A DNA stretch of 64,000 nucleotides from an uncultured Oscillospiraceae bacterium (lineage in GTDB: Bacteria > Bacillota > Clostridia > Oscillospirales > Acutalibacteraceae): positions 62,001-126,000 of the forward strand of contig UQFO01000002.1 of assembly GCA_900540275.1 (NCBI GenBank). The letters run 5' to 3'. The position numbers were made by a program, and so were the translations under genes. Positions 44,541-54,025 of this stretch are shown piece after piece. Under the pieces are notes generated by a model that worked only from the letters and a program-made list of their open reading frames with translations, did not search any database and was not told the origin of the DNA. How positions within the stretch are numbered: position 1 is the first letter of the stretch; the number at the start of each line of letters is the position of its first letter.

Positions 44541-46124
44541 TTGCCTGATTTAAAAAACGAAATTCAAAAGCGCAGAACCTTTGCCATTATTTCACATCCG
44601 GACGCCGGTAAAACGACACTGACGGAAAAGCTGCTTCTATATGGCGGAGCAATCAATTTGGCCGGCTCTGTAAAAGGAAAAAAGACAGCAAAGCATGCGG
44701 TATCCGACTGGATGGAAATTGAAAAGCAAAGAGGTATTTCCGTAACGTCGTCCGTGCTTCAGTTTAAATACGAGGGCTATTGTATCAATATTCTCGACAC
44801 ACCCGGACATCAGGACTTTTCCGAGGACACCTACCGCACCCTGATGGCGGCCGACAGCGCTGTTATGGTAATCGACGCTTCTAAGGGCGTTGAGGCACAG
44901 ACCATCAAGCTGTTTAAAGTATGCCTTCTGCGCAATATCCCGATTATCACGTTTATCAATAAAATGGACCGCGAAGCAAAAAGCCCATACGAATTGCTTG
45001 AGGACATCGAAAATGTTCTTGGAATTAACACCTACCCAATGAACTGGCCGATTGGCTGCGGCAAGGAATTTAAAGGCGTTTATGACAGAAAGCTCGAAAA
45101 AATCCTTACCTTTACGGCGAACAATGGCCAAAAAGAGGTAGAGGCGCGTTCAATTGGGCTTTCTGACCCGTGCGTGACCGGGCTAATAGGCGAAGGCTTT
45201 AAAAAGCAGCTGGACGAAGACGTTGAGCTGCTCGATATTGCCGGCGATTCCTTTGATATCGAAGCGGTTCAGGGCGGCAGGCTTACGCCGGTATTTTTCG
45301 GCTCAGCGCTGACGAACTTTGGGGTGGAGCCCTTCCTGGAAGAATTCTTGCGCCTTACCACCCCGCCGCTTCCGCGTGAAACGCTAGACGGGGAGGTTTC
45401 TCCATATTCCGAGGATTTTTCTGCCTTTGTCTTTAAAATCCAGGCAAACATGAATAAGGCGCACCGCGACAGGATTGCTTTCATGCGTATCTGCTCCGGA
45501 CGGTTTGAAAAAAACATGGAGGTATACCATGTGCAGGGAGAACGCAAGCTTCGTTTATCCCAGCCGCAGCAGATTATGGCGCAGGAGCGTGAAGTAATTG
45601 AAGAGGCCTATGCCGGGGATATTATCGGCGTGTTTGATCCCGGGATTTTCTCTATAGGCGACACGCTCTGCTCGCCGAATGCAAAATTCCAGTTTAGAGG
45701 GATTCCCACTTTTGCGCCTGAGCATTTTGCTCTAGTACGCCAGAAAGATACAATGAAACGGAAACAGTTTATAAAAGGAACAAACCAGATTGCCCAGGAG
45801 GGCGCTATCCAGATTTTTCAGGAAATCGGCGCCGGTATGGAAGAAGTAATTGTAGGTGTGGTCGGTACACTTCAGTTTGATGTGCTCGAATATCGTCTGA
45901 AAAACGAATATAATGTAGATATTATCATGTCCGGTTTGCCGTATCAGTATATTCGTTGGATTGGGAACAAGGACATCGAGCCGAAAACTCTTGATTTGTC
46001 GAGCGACACGAAGCGGATTCAGGATTTAAAGGGTAATTATCTTTTACTGTTTACCAGCGAGTGGACAATCAATTGGGCGCTGGAGCATAATAAAGGGCTT
46101 ATTTTAGAGGAATTTGGCAGGTAA
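44541..46124 (+). CDS. prfC: Peptide chain release factor 3
   Basis: This 527-residue translational GTPase has G1 SHPDAGKTTL, G2 region KQRGISVTSS, G3 DTPGHQDF, G4 NKMD and the RF3-type domains II and III (ending ELEHNKGLILEEFGR-like sequence). RF3 removes RF1/RF2 from ribosomes after termination. Full length and motifs are intact. The start is TTG 44541 with GGAGG seven bases upstream. It is monocistronic. Confidence 0.95.
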   Translation: MPDLKNEIQKRRTFAIISHPDAGKTTLTEKLLLYGGAINLAGSVKGKKTAKHAVSDWMEIEKQRGISVTSSVLQFKYEGYCINILDTPGHQDFSEDTYRTLMAADSAVMVIDASKGVEAQTIKLFKVCLLRNIPIITFINKMDREAKSPYELLEDIENVLGINTYPMNWPIGCGKEFKGVYDRKLEKILTFTANNGQKEVEARSIGLSDPCVTGLIGEGFKKQLDEDVELLDIAGDSFDIEAVQGGRLTPVFFGSALTNFGVEPFLEEFLRLTTPPLPRETLDGEVSPYSEDFSAFVFKIQANMNKAHRDRIAFMRICSGRFEKNMEVYHVQGERKLRLSQPQQIMAQEREVIEEAYAGDIIGVFDPGIFSIGDTLCSPNAKFQFRGIPTFAPEHFALVRQKDTMKRKQFIKGTNQIAQEGAIQIFQEIGAGMEEVIVGVVGTLQFDVLEYRLKNEYNVDIIMSGLPYQYIRWIGNKDIEPKTLDLSSDTKRIQDLKGNYLLLFTSEWTINWALEHNKGLILEEFGR

Positions 46125-46298
46125 GGTAAATATAGGAATTTATTTCTTGTATTTGATTAAGAATTATAGTATGATTTTAAGGTAGAAAGATGTAATCGAT
46201 TTTACCTGCGCTGTTTAAATAAATTGATAGGACTTGCACAAATCCCCAGCTCCCCGAATAAAATAAACCAAGTGTTATTTTATCGAGGGGGAGGAACT

Positions 46299-47000
46299 AT
46301 GTTTTTAGAACTGCTCCAGATGTTCGGCAACATGCTTCTGTTCTTTATTCTGCATGTTACGGGCAGCGGCGCTTTTCCCAGGCCGCTGTCACCGCAGGAG
46401 GAGAAGGAATGTCTGCTGCTTGCCAAAGAAGGGGATAAAAGCGCGCGTAATAAGCTGGTAGAACATAATTTGAGGCTGGTCGCACATATTATCAAAAAAT
46501 ATTACGCAAACATCAACGACCAGGATGATTTGGTTTCAATCGGGACCATCGGGCTGATTAAAGCGATTAATACATTCGACCCGAACAAGAACATTAAGCT
46601 GTCCAGCTACGCATCCCGCTGTATTGAAAACGAAATCCTTATGTTTTTCCGAAACAGTAAGAAAACATCCCAGGACGTTTCCCTGAGTGAAGCTATCGAT
46701 ACCGACAAAGACGGAAACCCGCTTACACTGATGGATGTAATGAGCGTTGAGGACAATATCGTCGACAGCCTTGATTTGAAAATCAACAGTGAAAAGCTGA
46801 AACAGTATTTGAGAGAAGTGCTGGATGACAGGGAGCAGACGGTAATTATCCTGCGCTATGGCTTAAATGGGGCAGCGCCTCTTACACAGAGAGAGGTAGC
46901 AAAAAAACTGAATATTTCACGCTCCTATGTCTCGCGAATAGAAAAAAAAGCGCTTGCACTTTTAAAGAAAAGGTTTGACAAGGCGGACGGCCTGCTGTAA
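46299..47000 (+). CDS. sigK: RNA polymerase sigma-K factor (uninterrupted)
   Basis: From ATG 46299 (GGGGGAGG upstream) the 233-residue protein has a hydrophobic pro-like N-terminus (MLLFFILHVTGSGAFPRPLS), region 2 (HNLRLVAHIIKKYYANINDQ, STG-type SIGTIGLIKAINTFD) and region 4 (LTQREVAKKLNISRSYVSRIEKKAL in pieces). This is sporulation sigma-K, the late mother-cell factor. No skin-type element interrupts it. The N-terminus suggests proteolytic activation, and a SpoIVFB-like protease exists at 5.1 kb. Some Clostridia make SigK without a pro-sequence, so processing is inferred. Confidence 0.92.
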   Translation: MFLELLQMFGNMLLFFILHVTGSGAFPRPLSPQEEKECLLLAKEGDKSARNKLVEHNLRLVAHIIKKYYANINDQDDLVSIGTIGLIKAINTFDPNKNIKLSSYASRCIENEILMFFRNSKKTSQDVSLSEAIDTDKDGNPLTLMDVMSVEDNIVDSLDLKINSEKLKQYLREVLDDREQTVIILRYGLNGAAPLTQREVAKKLNISRSYVSRIEKKALALLKKRFDKADGLL

Positions 47001-47089
47001 CAGCAGTGCTACGTGCTTGTGAAATAAACAGAGAAGTATATTAATTTGGAAACCAGCCGGAGATTCCTCCGAATAGTGGTTACGGGGAG

Positions 47090-48070
47090 GTGGACGCTAT
47101 CGTCACAATTAAGGATGTTGCGCGGGAAGCCAATGTTTCTGTCGCAACGATTTCCAGAACCCTTAACAACGACAAGAATGTGTCCGAAAAAACAAGGAAG
47201 CATGTCATGGAGGTAATAGAGCGGCTCGGCAGAAATCTCAGGGTAAGCAAAACCAACAGGATTTTGACCCTCGTACCGGACATCTCTAATACCTTTTACA
47301 GCGAGGTCTTGCGTGGGATTGACGACCTTGCGGAAAAGAACGGGTATATGACTATGGTATCCACGACGAGAGGCGACCTCGATATTGAATTAAAGTATAT
47401 TATGCAGCTGTATAATAAAAACTTTGATGGGATTATCCTTACAAGCTCGGAGCAATCTCCGGACGAACTATCGTCAAGCGCAAAAAAGGCCCCCCTCGTC
47501 ATGTGCTGTGAATATAAATACGGGGCGGAGATTTCCACAGTCCTGGTTGATAACCGGCAGGCTGAATACGATGCCTGCCGTACACTGATTGAAAAGGGTC
47601 ACAGGAAAATCGCTCTGGTCACAAACGCGTATTCCTATTCCGCAAAAGAAAGGACACAGGGATATATAGACGCGCTTACAGAACACAGCATTCCTGTTGA
47701 CGGGCAATACATAATCAAAGGCGGGTACGAATACTCTAACGGCTTGGAGGCGGCCGCGCGTTTAATAAACCTTCCGGAGCCTCCTACCGCAATCCTGGCA
47801 ATTTCTGACCTGCTCGGCGTTGCAATTAACAATTATATAATGAGCATTGGATTAAGGCCCGGAACCGATATCGACATTTTTGGATTTGACAATACGATGT
47901 TTTCAAGTGCGTCTATTCCGCCAATTAATACGATTGCCCAGCCGGCTTACGAAATCGGTACAACAGCCATGGAGCTTTTGCTAAAAAAAATCAGGGATCC
48001 AGAATGCAAGCCGGAGTTTGTGGTCAGGCCGCATGCAATCATAGAAAAAAATCTTCATATAATTAAATAA
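47090..48070 (+). CDS. LacI family transcriptional regulator
   Basis: The protein (326 residues) has an N-terminal LacI HTH (TIKDVAREANVSVATISRTL, hinge region after LGRNLRVSK) and a periplasmic-binding-like effector domain (LVPDISNTFYSEVLRGIDD, ALVTNAYSYSAKERTQGYID, DIFGFDNTMFSS). It likely represses sugar-use genes, with the ligand unknown. The start is unusual: GTG 47090 lies inside the strong GGGGAGG Shine-Dalgarno, and the codon at ideal distance is ATC 47099. No ATG lies near. Confidence 0.88.
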   Translation: MDAIVTIKDVAREANVSVATISRTLNNDKNVSEKTRKHVMEVIERLGRNLRVSKTNRILTLVPDISNTFYSEVLRGIDDLAEKNGYMTMVSTTRGDLDIELKYIMQLYNKNFDGIILTSSEQSPDELSSSAKKAPLVMCCEYKYGAEISTVLVDNRQAEYDACRTLIEKGHRKIALVTNAYSYSAKERTQGYIDALTEHSIPVDGQYIIKGGYEYSNGLEAAARLINLPEPPTAILAISDLLGVAINNYIMSIGLRPGTDIDIFGFDNTMFSSASIPPINTIAQPAYEIGTTAMELLLKKIRDPECKPEFVVRPHAIIEKNLHIIK

Positions 48071-48083
48071 AGCATAAAAAAGG

Positions 48084-48107
48084 CCTGCGCTTACCGCAGG
48101 TTTTTTT
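48084..48107 (+). terminator. Terminator of the LacI gene
   Basis: CCTGCG (48084-48089) and CGCAGG (48095-48100) form the stem, followed by seven T residues; an outer AGCATAAAAA/TTTTTATGCT pairing extends it. Confidence 0.9.
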
Positions 48108-48171
48108 ATGCTAAAAAAACGCTTTTGAGTGGAATTTATCCTGGCAATACAGAAAGGGTGTTCATAAAAAG

Positions 48172-48200
48172 TTGCAAAAAAGGGCGCAATCTTGTATACT
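48172..48200 (+). promoter_or_regulatory. Sigma-A promoter of the yfhO-type gene
   Basis: TTGCAA at 48172-48177 and TATACT at 48195-48200 have a 17-base spacer. The leader then carries a short GCCG/CGGC hairpin and five T residues (48225-48249), which could attenuate transcription. Confidence 0.7.
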
Positions 48201-48268
48201 AAAACAATAACTTGTCCATTAGCTGCCGTTTAAGCGGGAGCGGCTTTTTAACTTTTGAGAGGTTGATG

Positions 48269-51091
48269 ATGATGGTTTCAATTGCGGCGGCAGAGAGCCA
48301 AAGCCCCCTGCTTAAAAAGGCACGCAGAACAAACGATTGGATGCTCTATCTTGCCGGGCCTTTGATTGTGCTGGCGCTTCTTTCAGTCGTATTTATAATA
48401 GAAGGTCTTTGGCCGTTCGGCGCTAAATCGATTGCATACGCCGATATGGCGCAGGGATATGTTCCGCGCTACTATCATTTATACGACGCCATGCACGGAT
48501 CAAAATCATTGTTTTATGATTGGTATACGGGAACCGGAGTGAATATGGCCGCAAACCTTTCTACTTATTTAAGCCCTCTCAATCTGTTGTACTTTTTTAT
48601 TCCGCGGGATATGATCCTGCAGTCCATGTCCTTATTCCTCGCAATAAAGATGGCGCTGATGGCTTTTACAGCCTGTTTCTTTCTCAATAAGGTTTTTCCT
48701 AAGCTTCCCGCCAACTTTAAGGTTCTATTCTCTGTAATGTATGCGTTTTGCGGCTATGTATTGCAGTATTACACGAATATTATGTGGCTGGAAACCGTCA
48801 TTATTTTTCCAATCCTGATTTGGACACTGCTTTTGCTACTAAATAAAAATAGAATCATGCCTTACCTTATCACCTATACCATCTGCCTGATATTAAGTTT
48901 TTATCTGACGTTTATGACAACGCTCTTCATCTTATTCTCTTCCGGCCTTTATATTCTTCTTATGCTGCCAAAGGGGAAGAGGAGAAAATGCTATTTTAAC
49001 TTGGGCATAGGAACGCTGACGCCTTTTTTACTCGCGGCAGGCCTGTTGCTTCCCTCTTATTTCCATATGACTTCATCTGCCCGGATGTCAAGCTCAGGCG
49101 GGCTGCTTTCGTTTCTTGGCGTTAATATGGACATGTTCAGCCTTCCTAATCTCAATAAGCTTCTTATGTTGCTGGGAGCCGAGCTTTTTATTGTTCTTCT
49201 TTTTCGTTATGCATATAAAGGAAAGCGTTTTAAAAAACAGAAAGCATTTTTCTTTACATTAATTGCCATGATGGTAATTCCCATTTTTTTTGAAGGTGTC
49301 AATTTGCTCTGGCACGGCGGCTCTTATGCGAGCTTCCCCGTCCGTTTTGGCTTTATGATAACGTTTGTGCTGATTTGCGCGAGCGCCTATTATTTAACCT
49401 ATTGCTATCAGCCAGCGGGGGAAGAAATATTGTTTTTAAAGCCGGTTGAAGACATGATTGAAGAGGAACAGGAAACGAAGCAGGTAATCAGCCTGCGTGA
49501 ACGGTTATCTGATCCGCTTTTTATAAAACGCCTTTGGTTTATTATTAAAATTATTATAATTTTAGTGCTTGTTTGCTTTTCGATTCCTCTGCTGGTACGT
49601 ATTTACCAGCTGTTTAATAAGTATGGTATATATATGCTCACCCGCAATAACAATGAGCTTTATCAAAATATTGTGATGGTAGCTGTATTATATATTGCCA
49701 TTATTGTCTTGGGCTTTTCACTCCAATCGAAAAAGGTGCGCAACGCGGTGATTTCAATTGCTGTAATTTTTCCGATGCTGTTCTATTCCGCCGGATTAAT
49801 CGGTATAGAGGTCTTTGCCAGCAGCGAGCATGACAGTAATTATATAGAAAAAACGCTTGCTGTTAAGGAATCGCTTCCCAAAGAAGAAAATGTACTGAAG
49901 CGAATCAAGGACACAGGGGTACAGCTCAATACGAACTACCCTTTGATTTTAGAGCGGTCCGCGCTTTCAAACTGGACGCATCTAATCCCGGGTTCCCTCC
50001 AGGATTCCCTGGACGTTTTGGGTTACAGCACAATATTCACCCGAACGCTGGACTCGGGCGGTACTGTTTTTTCAGACGCGGTATTTGGAATAAAAAACAC
50101 GCTTTCCCTTTTTGAAGAAAATCCAGACCTTTACCGCTTTAACAAAAAAGCCGGTGAATTTAATTATTACGACTGTGTTTATACGCTTCCCTTTGGGGTC
50201 TTGGCCGATAAATCAATTTTAAAACCGTTGCCAAAGAATATCTGCGATGCTCAAAACGCGCTTTATAAAAGCATTTCGGGCGATACGCAGGATATTATGA
50301 CGCGCCTGACTACCACGCGGGAAGAAGAGGCCGGTAAAATTCTGAGCTCGCAGAATATCCAGGGTGGGAAAAACTATCAGATACAAATCAGGGAAAAGGA
50401 GGCGCTGTATTTTTGGAGCCTTTCCTCTGATTTGAACCTCACAGTCAACGGAGAACCGCTTAAAATTCCCACGCTGAAGCAGCCTAATAACTTGAATTAT
50501 CCTACAAACTTTAATAATAGGCTGATTCTGCTTGGTACATTTGAAAATGAGACGGTCAGCGTTACCATAAAATCAGGCAAACAAATTAATGACGACAGTA
50601 TTTGTTTTGGTGCCGTTTCGCTCAATAAAATGAGCGCACTTACCGCAAATCTTAATACCAACGATATTCAGGCGAACGCCTCCGGCAATTCGCTCGAACT
50701 GACAGTGAAAAATGGGGATTCCGGTAAGCTGCTCTTTATTCCTGTAGGCTACGATAAAGGCTGGAGCTGCAAAATCAACGGGCAGGATACGCAGGTGCTT
50801 GAGGCAGCCGGCAGCTTTATGGCGATACAGCTCAAAGACGGTATTAACCAGATTGAAATGAATTTCCTGCCAAACGGATTGATACCCGGTCTCTTGATTA
50901 GTGGAATCTCACTGCTCGGTTTGCTTTTAATATGTTTTCTCGTGAAGCTTGGCAGAAAGAAAAATCTCGACGTTCCAAATCCGGTTCTGTCTATTGCCAA
51001 ATATATTTATTTTGCCGCTTTTGCGTGCGCGGTCCTCATTATATATTTAGCCCCGATAGGTTATTTGGTTTATAAGACTTTTTATAAATAA
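48269..51091 (+). CDS. YfhO family membrane protein
   Basis: This large protein (about 940 residues) has an N-terminal part with a dozen or more membrane helices and a C-terminal extracellular beta-rich domain (about 560-880), ended by two helices. GPLIVLALLSVVFIIEGLWP opens it, and ADMAQGYVPRYYHLYDAMHG and GVNMAANLSTYLSPLNLLYFF are typical of the YfhO family (PF09586), a GT-C-like group. Bacterial YfhO helps glycosylate lipoteichoic acid. Three ATG codons follow each other (48266, 48269, 48272); 48269 is six bases from GAGAGG. Confidence 0.88.
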   Translation: MMVSIAAAESQSPLLKKARRTNDWMLYLAGPLIVLALLSVVFIIEGLWPFGAKSIAYADMAQGYVPRYYHLYDAMHGSKSLFYDWYTGTGVNMAANLSTYLSPLNLLYFFIPRDMILQSMSLFLAIKMALMAFTACFFLNKVFPKLPANFKVLFSVMYAFCGYVLQYYTNIMWLETVIIFPILIWTLLLLLNKNRIMPYLITYTICLILSFYLTFMTTLFILFSSGLYILLMLPKGKRRKCYFNLGIGTLTPFLLAAGLLLPSYFHMTSSARMSSSGGLLSFLGVNMDMFSLPNLNKLLMLLGAELFIVLLFRYAYKGKRFKKQKAFFFTLIAMMVIPIFFEGVNLLWHGGSYASFPVRFGFMITFVLICASAYYLTYCYQPAGEEILFLKPVEDMIEEEQETKQVISLRERLSDPLFIKRLWFIIKIIIILVLVCFSIPLLVRIYQLFNKYGIYMLTRNNNELYQNIVMVAVLYIAIIVLGFSLQSKKVRNAVISIAVIFPMLFYSAGLIGIEVFASSEHDSNYIEKTLAVKESLPKEENVLKRIKDTGVQLNTNYPLILERSALSNWTHLIPGSLQDSLDVLGYSTIFTRTLDSGGTVFSDAVFGIKNTLSLFEENPDLYRFNKKAGEFNYYDCVYTLPFGVLADKSILKPLPKNICDAQNALYKSISGDTQDIMTRLTTTREEEAGKILSSQNIQGGKNYQIQIREKEALYFWSLSSDLNLTVNGEPLKIPTLKQPNNLNYPTNFNNRLILLGTFENETVSVTIKSGKQINDDSICFGAVSLNKMSALTANLNTNDIQANASGNSLELTVKNGDSGKLLFIPVGYDKGWSCKINGQDTQVLEAAGSFMAIQLKDGINQIEMNFLPNGLIPGLLISGISLLGLLLICFLVKLGRKKNLDVPNPVLSIAKYIYFAAFACAVLIIYLAPIGYLVYKTFYK

Positions 51092-51095
51092 GCAA

Positions 51096-51129
51096 ACGCC
51101 CACCTGTTGTTAACTCAACAGGTGGGCGT
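51096..51129. terminator. Bidirectional terminator between yfhO and feoB
   Basis: ACGCCCACCTGTTG (51096-51109) pairs perfectly with CAACAGGTGGGCGT (51116-51129) across TTAACT, and serves the convergent yfhO-type gene and feoB. Confidence 0.8.
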
Positions 51130-51135
51130 CGTCAA

Positions 51136-51867
51136 TTAAAGGCCAAATATCCGCCCGGCACTGGCAACAATAAAGCATAAAAGAAGTCCGGTCAGGGTCG
51201 GCAGCAAAAAGGCCAGCCCGGTCCATTTTAAGCTCTTTGTCTCTTTGAAAATAGTGATGCAGGTGGTCGAACAAGGAAAATGGAACATATAAAACAGCAT
51301 AACGCAGATTGCCGTAACAATTGTCCAGCCATTTTGGAGCAAAAGGGTATGAAACTGCTCCAGGCTTTGCATATCCGCAAGGCTGCCTGTCGCCATGTAT
51401 GACATTATAATAATGGGGATAACAATTTCGTTTGCCGGAAAACCAAGAATAAACGCCATCAAAATAACGCCGTCCATGCCAAACCAGTGCGCAAATGGGT
51501 CCAGGAAGTCGGTACAATGCTTTAAAACACTAATATCGCCAATTGTTATATTAGCAAGCAGCCAGATAATCAATCCTGCGGGAACAGCAACAACGACGGC
51601 CCTTCCCAATACAAACAGGGTACGGTCGAGAATAGAGCGTATGATTACTTTTCCAATTTGCGGCCTGCGATAGGGGGGAAGCTCCAAGGCAAACGAAGAG
51701 GGTACCCCTTTTAAAAAGGTTTTAGAGAGGAATTTCGATACCAGCAGCGTCATAAACACACCAAGCAATATGACGCCCAATAGAATCAAAGCCGAAAAAA
51801 AGGATTGTAAAGGCAAAATGACGGCACCAGCAAAGAACATTGTAATTATTGCGATTAATGCTGGAAA
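51136..51867 (-). pseudogene. feoB: feoB 3' portion, separated by an integrated element
   Basis: These 243 codons encode the C-terminal membrane part of the ferrous iron transporter FeoB: FPALIAIITMFF, FALELPPYRRPQIGKVIIRS, FILGFPANEIVIPIII and FHFPCSTTCITIFKETKSLK. The upstream part of the frame (before 51867) is element DNA, which encodes CLLGGG in place of FeoB's PCNGR. The missing N-terminal half enters the window from the right edge. Joining at GGAAA restores PCNGRFPALIAII without a frameshift. As it stands iron transport by this FeoB should be lost unless the element excises. Confidence 0.9.
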
Positions 51868-51880
51868 TACGCCACCACCC
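51863..51880. repeat. Left attachment site (attL) of the feoB element
   Basis: The core GGAAA (51863-51867) is followed by TA and the arm CGCCACCAC (51870-51878). The arm is the inverse of GTGGTGGCG at 63962-63970, next to the second core copy. Confidence 0.8.
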
Positions 51881-51926
51881 AAAAGGCAACTCTGAACTGA
51901 ACGACGAGTAGGTGGCTGATAATTTC

Positions 51927-53561
51927 TTACTCGTTGTCGATAAAAATATGCAGGTCTTTCCCATCCCAAACAATTTTTTTGACAAGCAGCTTAATCAAAG
52001 TACGTTTTTCATGGATTGAAAGGATGTTGAAGTGATTTTTCAAACCGGATAAGGCTGTGGCAAGCAAGTCTATCTGCATTTCCTTATCCGTGAATTGATT
52101 GTCGTTTTTAAGCAGTTGGCCGCGCTTTTTTTGCAGTTGAGATAATTCTTGAGTAAGCTCGGCCATTTTTTGGTTGACACGCTGGACTAAAACAGGATTA
52201 CTGCCTTGCTGAGCCAGGAAAGATACTAAATTATCCATTTCTTCATTGTATTTTTTAATTTGTGATTCGATTGAGTCTATCGGTCTTTCAACTTTTTCTT
52301 CCTTGAAGTCATGTTTTAGTTTTTCCAACATTTTATAAATACTTGAATTTACGTCAGTATAACTCGACAAATATTCGCACACCTTGTCATCCGCTTGTAT
52401 ACCGCCTATATTTTGACAGTCGCATAGGGCTGTTCCGCCGCGTAATTTACTTTGACAAATATAGTCAAATAATTTGGGGCTTTGATGGCGTGTTTTTGCG
52501 AACATACGGCAACCGCATTTTTGGCAATAAATCAAGCCGGACAATAAAGAATAATCATTGTGCATGTTTGAAGGCTTTGTACCGTTCGGTTTGCTTTCCT
52601 CAATTATATTTTGAACGGCTACCCATCTTTCGCCGGGGATAAGTCCGCCGTGTTTTCCAATGGCAATAATCCATTTCTCTAACGGCTGTCTGGGCGCATG
52701 CTTTTTTGTGTAGTCTCTCTTGTTGTAAGCAAGAAGACCCAGTTTGGGATTACAATCTTTTTCTTCAAAACAAACGTCAGAATTTTTTTCTACAAAAAAA
52801 TCCATAGCGTCTTTGTCGGCCGCACAATAAACGGGATTCTGTAATATTTGCTTGATAGCGATAAGGGAATAGAATTTATCATTACGCGACTTTATGCCTT
52901 GTTTTATTAAAAATTTGGATACAGCATTCAGACTGTGCGTTTCAAAAAATTTATCGAACATCAATGTAACAACAGCAATTTCATCTGGTATTTCTTTCAG
53001 TCTAAACGATGTTCTTATTTTTCCATCCATGATAACATCTTGCGTTTTTGTAGATGTGAATCCTGTTGGCGGTGTTCCTCCAAGCCATCGTCCTGTCCGG
53101 GCTAACATAAGCATATTATCGCGAACCCGCTCTGCGAGAGTTTCTCGTTCTAATTGGGCAAACACTGAAGCAATATACATCATGGCTTTACCCATTGGTT
53201 TTGAGGTGTCAAATTCTTCTTTAATACATATAAAGGAAACCTCACGCTCGTTGAGGTCTTCGATTAGGGATGAAAAGTCACTCACATTACGGCTGATACG
53301 GTCAAGACGATAGCACACAACGTAATCGGGTTTGCGAGCTTTCAAATCTATCAGCATTTTTTGAAACTCTGGCCTGTCTGTATTTTTTGCGGAAAAACCT
53401 TCATCTTTATAAATTACAATATCCGGGTCTTTCACATCAGGGAATTTGCTGCGAATATACGCTATACACATTTCTATTTGGTTTTCAATGCTCTCTCCTT
53501 TGCCTGTGAAGACAGATTTACGGGCATAAATAAAAAACAATTTCGATATAGAATTTAGCAT
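51927..53561 (-). CDS. Large serine recombinase
   Basis: This 544-residue protein has a resolvase catalytic domain (FFIYARKSVFTGKGESIENQ with probable nucleophile Ser16; VVCYRLDRISRNVSDF), a Recombinase domain (about 170-290), a zinc-ribbon region (LLSGLIYCQKCGCRMFAK ... YICQSK ... ALCDC) and a coiled coil (about 430-500, with KKYNEEMDNLVSF). It is complete and likely active. Its 3' end is about 60 bases from the left att core, the usual place for such a gene. It should catalyse integration into and excision from feoB, excision generally needing a directionality factor, for which the small gene at 63618 is a candidate. Confidence 0.93.
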   Translation of the reverse strand: MLNSISKLFFIYARKSVFTGKGESIENQIEMCIAYIRSKFPDVKDPDIVIYKDEGFSAKNTDRPEFQKMLIDLKARKPDYVVCYRLDRISRNVSDFSSLIEDLNEREVSFICIKEEFDTSKPMGKAMMYIASVFAQLERETLAERVRDNMLMLARTGRWLGGTPPTGFTSTKTQDVIMDGKIRTSFRLKEIPDEIAVVTLMFDKFFETHSLNAVSKFLIKQGIKSRNDKFYSLIAIKQILQNPVYCAADKDAMDFFVEKNSDVCFEEKDCNPKLGLLAYNKRDYTKKHAPRQPLEKWIIAIGKHGGLIPGERWVAVQNIIEESKPNGTKPSNMHNDYSLLSGLIYCQKCGCRMFAKTRHQSPKLFDYICQSKLRGGTALCDCQNIGGIQADDKVCEYLSSYTDVNSSIYKMLEKLKHDFKEEKVERPIDSIESQIKKYNEEMDNLVSFLAQQGSNPVLVQRVNQKMAELTQELSQLQKKRGQLLKNDNQFTDKEMQIDLLATALSGLKNHFNILSIHEKRTLIKLLVKKIVWDGKDLHIFIDNE

Positions 53562-53691
53562 TTGCTCACCTCTTTTTTTATTATAAAAAGCAATCTATGT
53601 CATGTCAAATCTTACAAGCGCTTTCTATTATAATTTTTTTGAGTATAAGGTAATTTTTGCTGTGCAGCGCCCGTAAAGTTCATTATTGTAT

Positions 53692-53933
53692 AAATATCGC
53701 CTACCGTCGGAAGAAGATACTCCTATTATTTTAAGCCTGTTGAAATCATCAGGAATAATAAGCAGGCATATGTTGGGGGCGGGTTTTTGATATGCACTGC
53801 GGCAGAAGCCCGCGTCTTACGGCTGTCGGATATTGTGCAAAGGCATCCGCTGGAAAGCGGGCTTTATACAGAAACGGTTTTGATTATAACGTTTTACCCG
53901 CGGAAGAGCTGGGCGTTTCCTTTTTCTTAAGCG
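53692..53933 (+). pseudogene. Open reading without start codon, remnant
   Basis: An open plus-strand frame of about 78 codons (with YYFKPVEIIRNNKQAYVGGG and RLSDIVQRHPLESGLYTETV) begins after a stop and has no start codon or ribosome site. It looks like old coding sequence. I do not recognise the family. The rest of the 53562-54025 interval holds only the hairpin at 53946. Confidence 0.35.
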
Positions 53934-53945
53934 TACAATAAATTC

Positions 53946-53973
53946 AGGCGGCTGTCGAGTGAGACAGCCGCCT
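53946..53973. terminator. Hairpin terminator downstream of the redox operon
   Basis: AGGCGGCTGTC (53946-53956) pairs perfectly with GACAGCCGCCT (53963-53973). It lies 50 bases beyond the stop of the flavodoxin/AKR gene. Confidence 0.7.
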
Positions 53974-54025
53974 GTGTGTTTTCACGATTATGTTCATTGT
54001 TCTAGTCAAAGCTATTTTTATTCAG

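Noticed and set aside
46299..47000. Skin-type interruption of sigK
   Set aside because: sigK is a continuous full-length frame; the recombinase element is in feoB.
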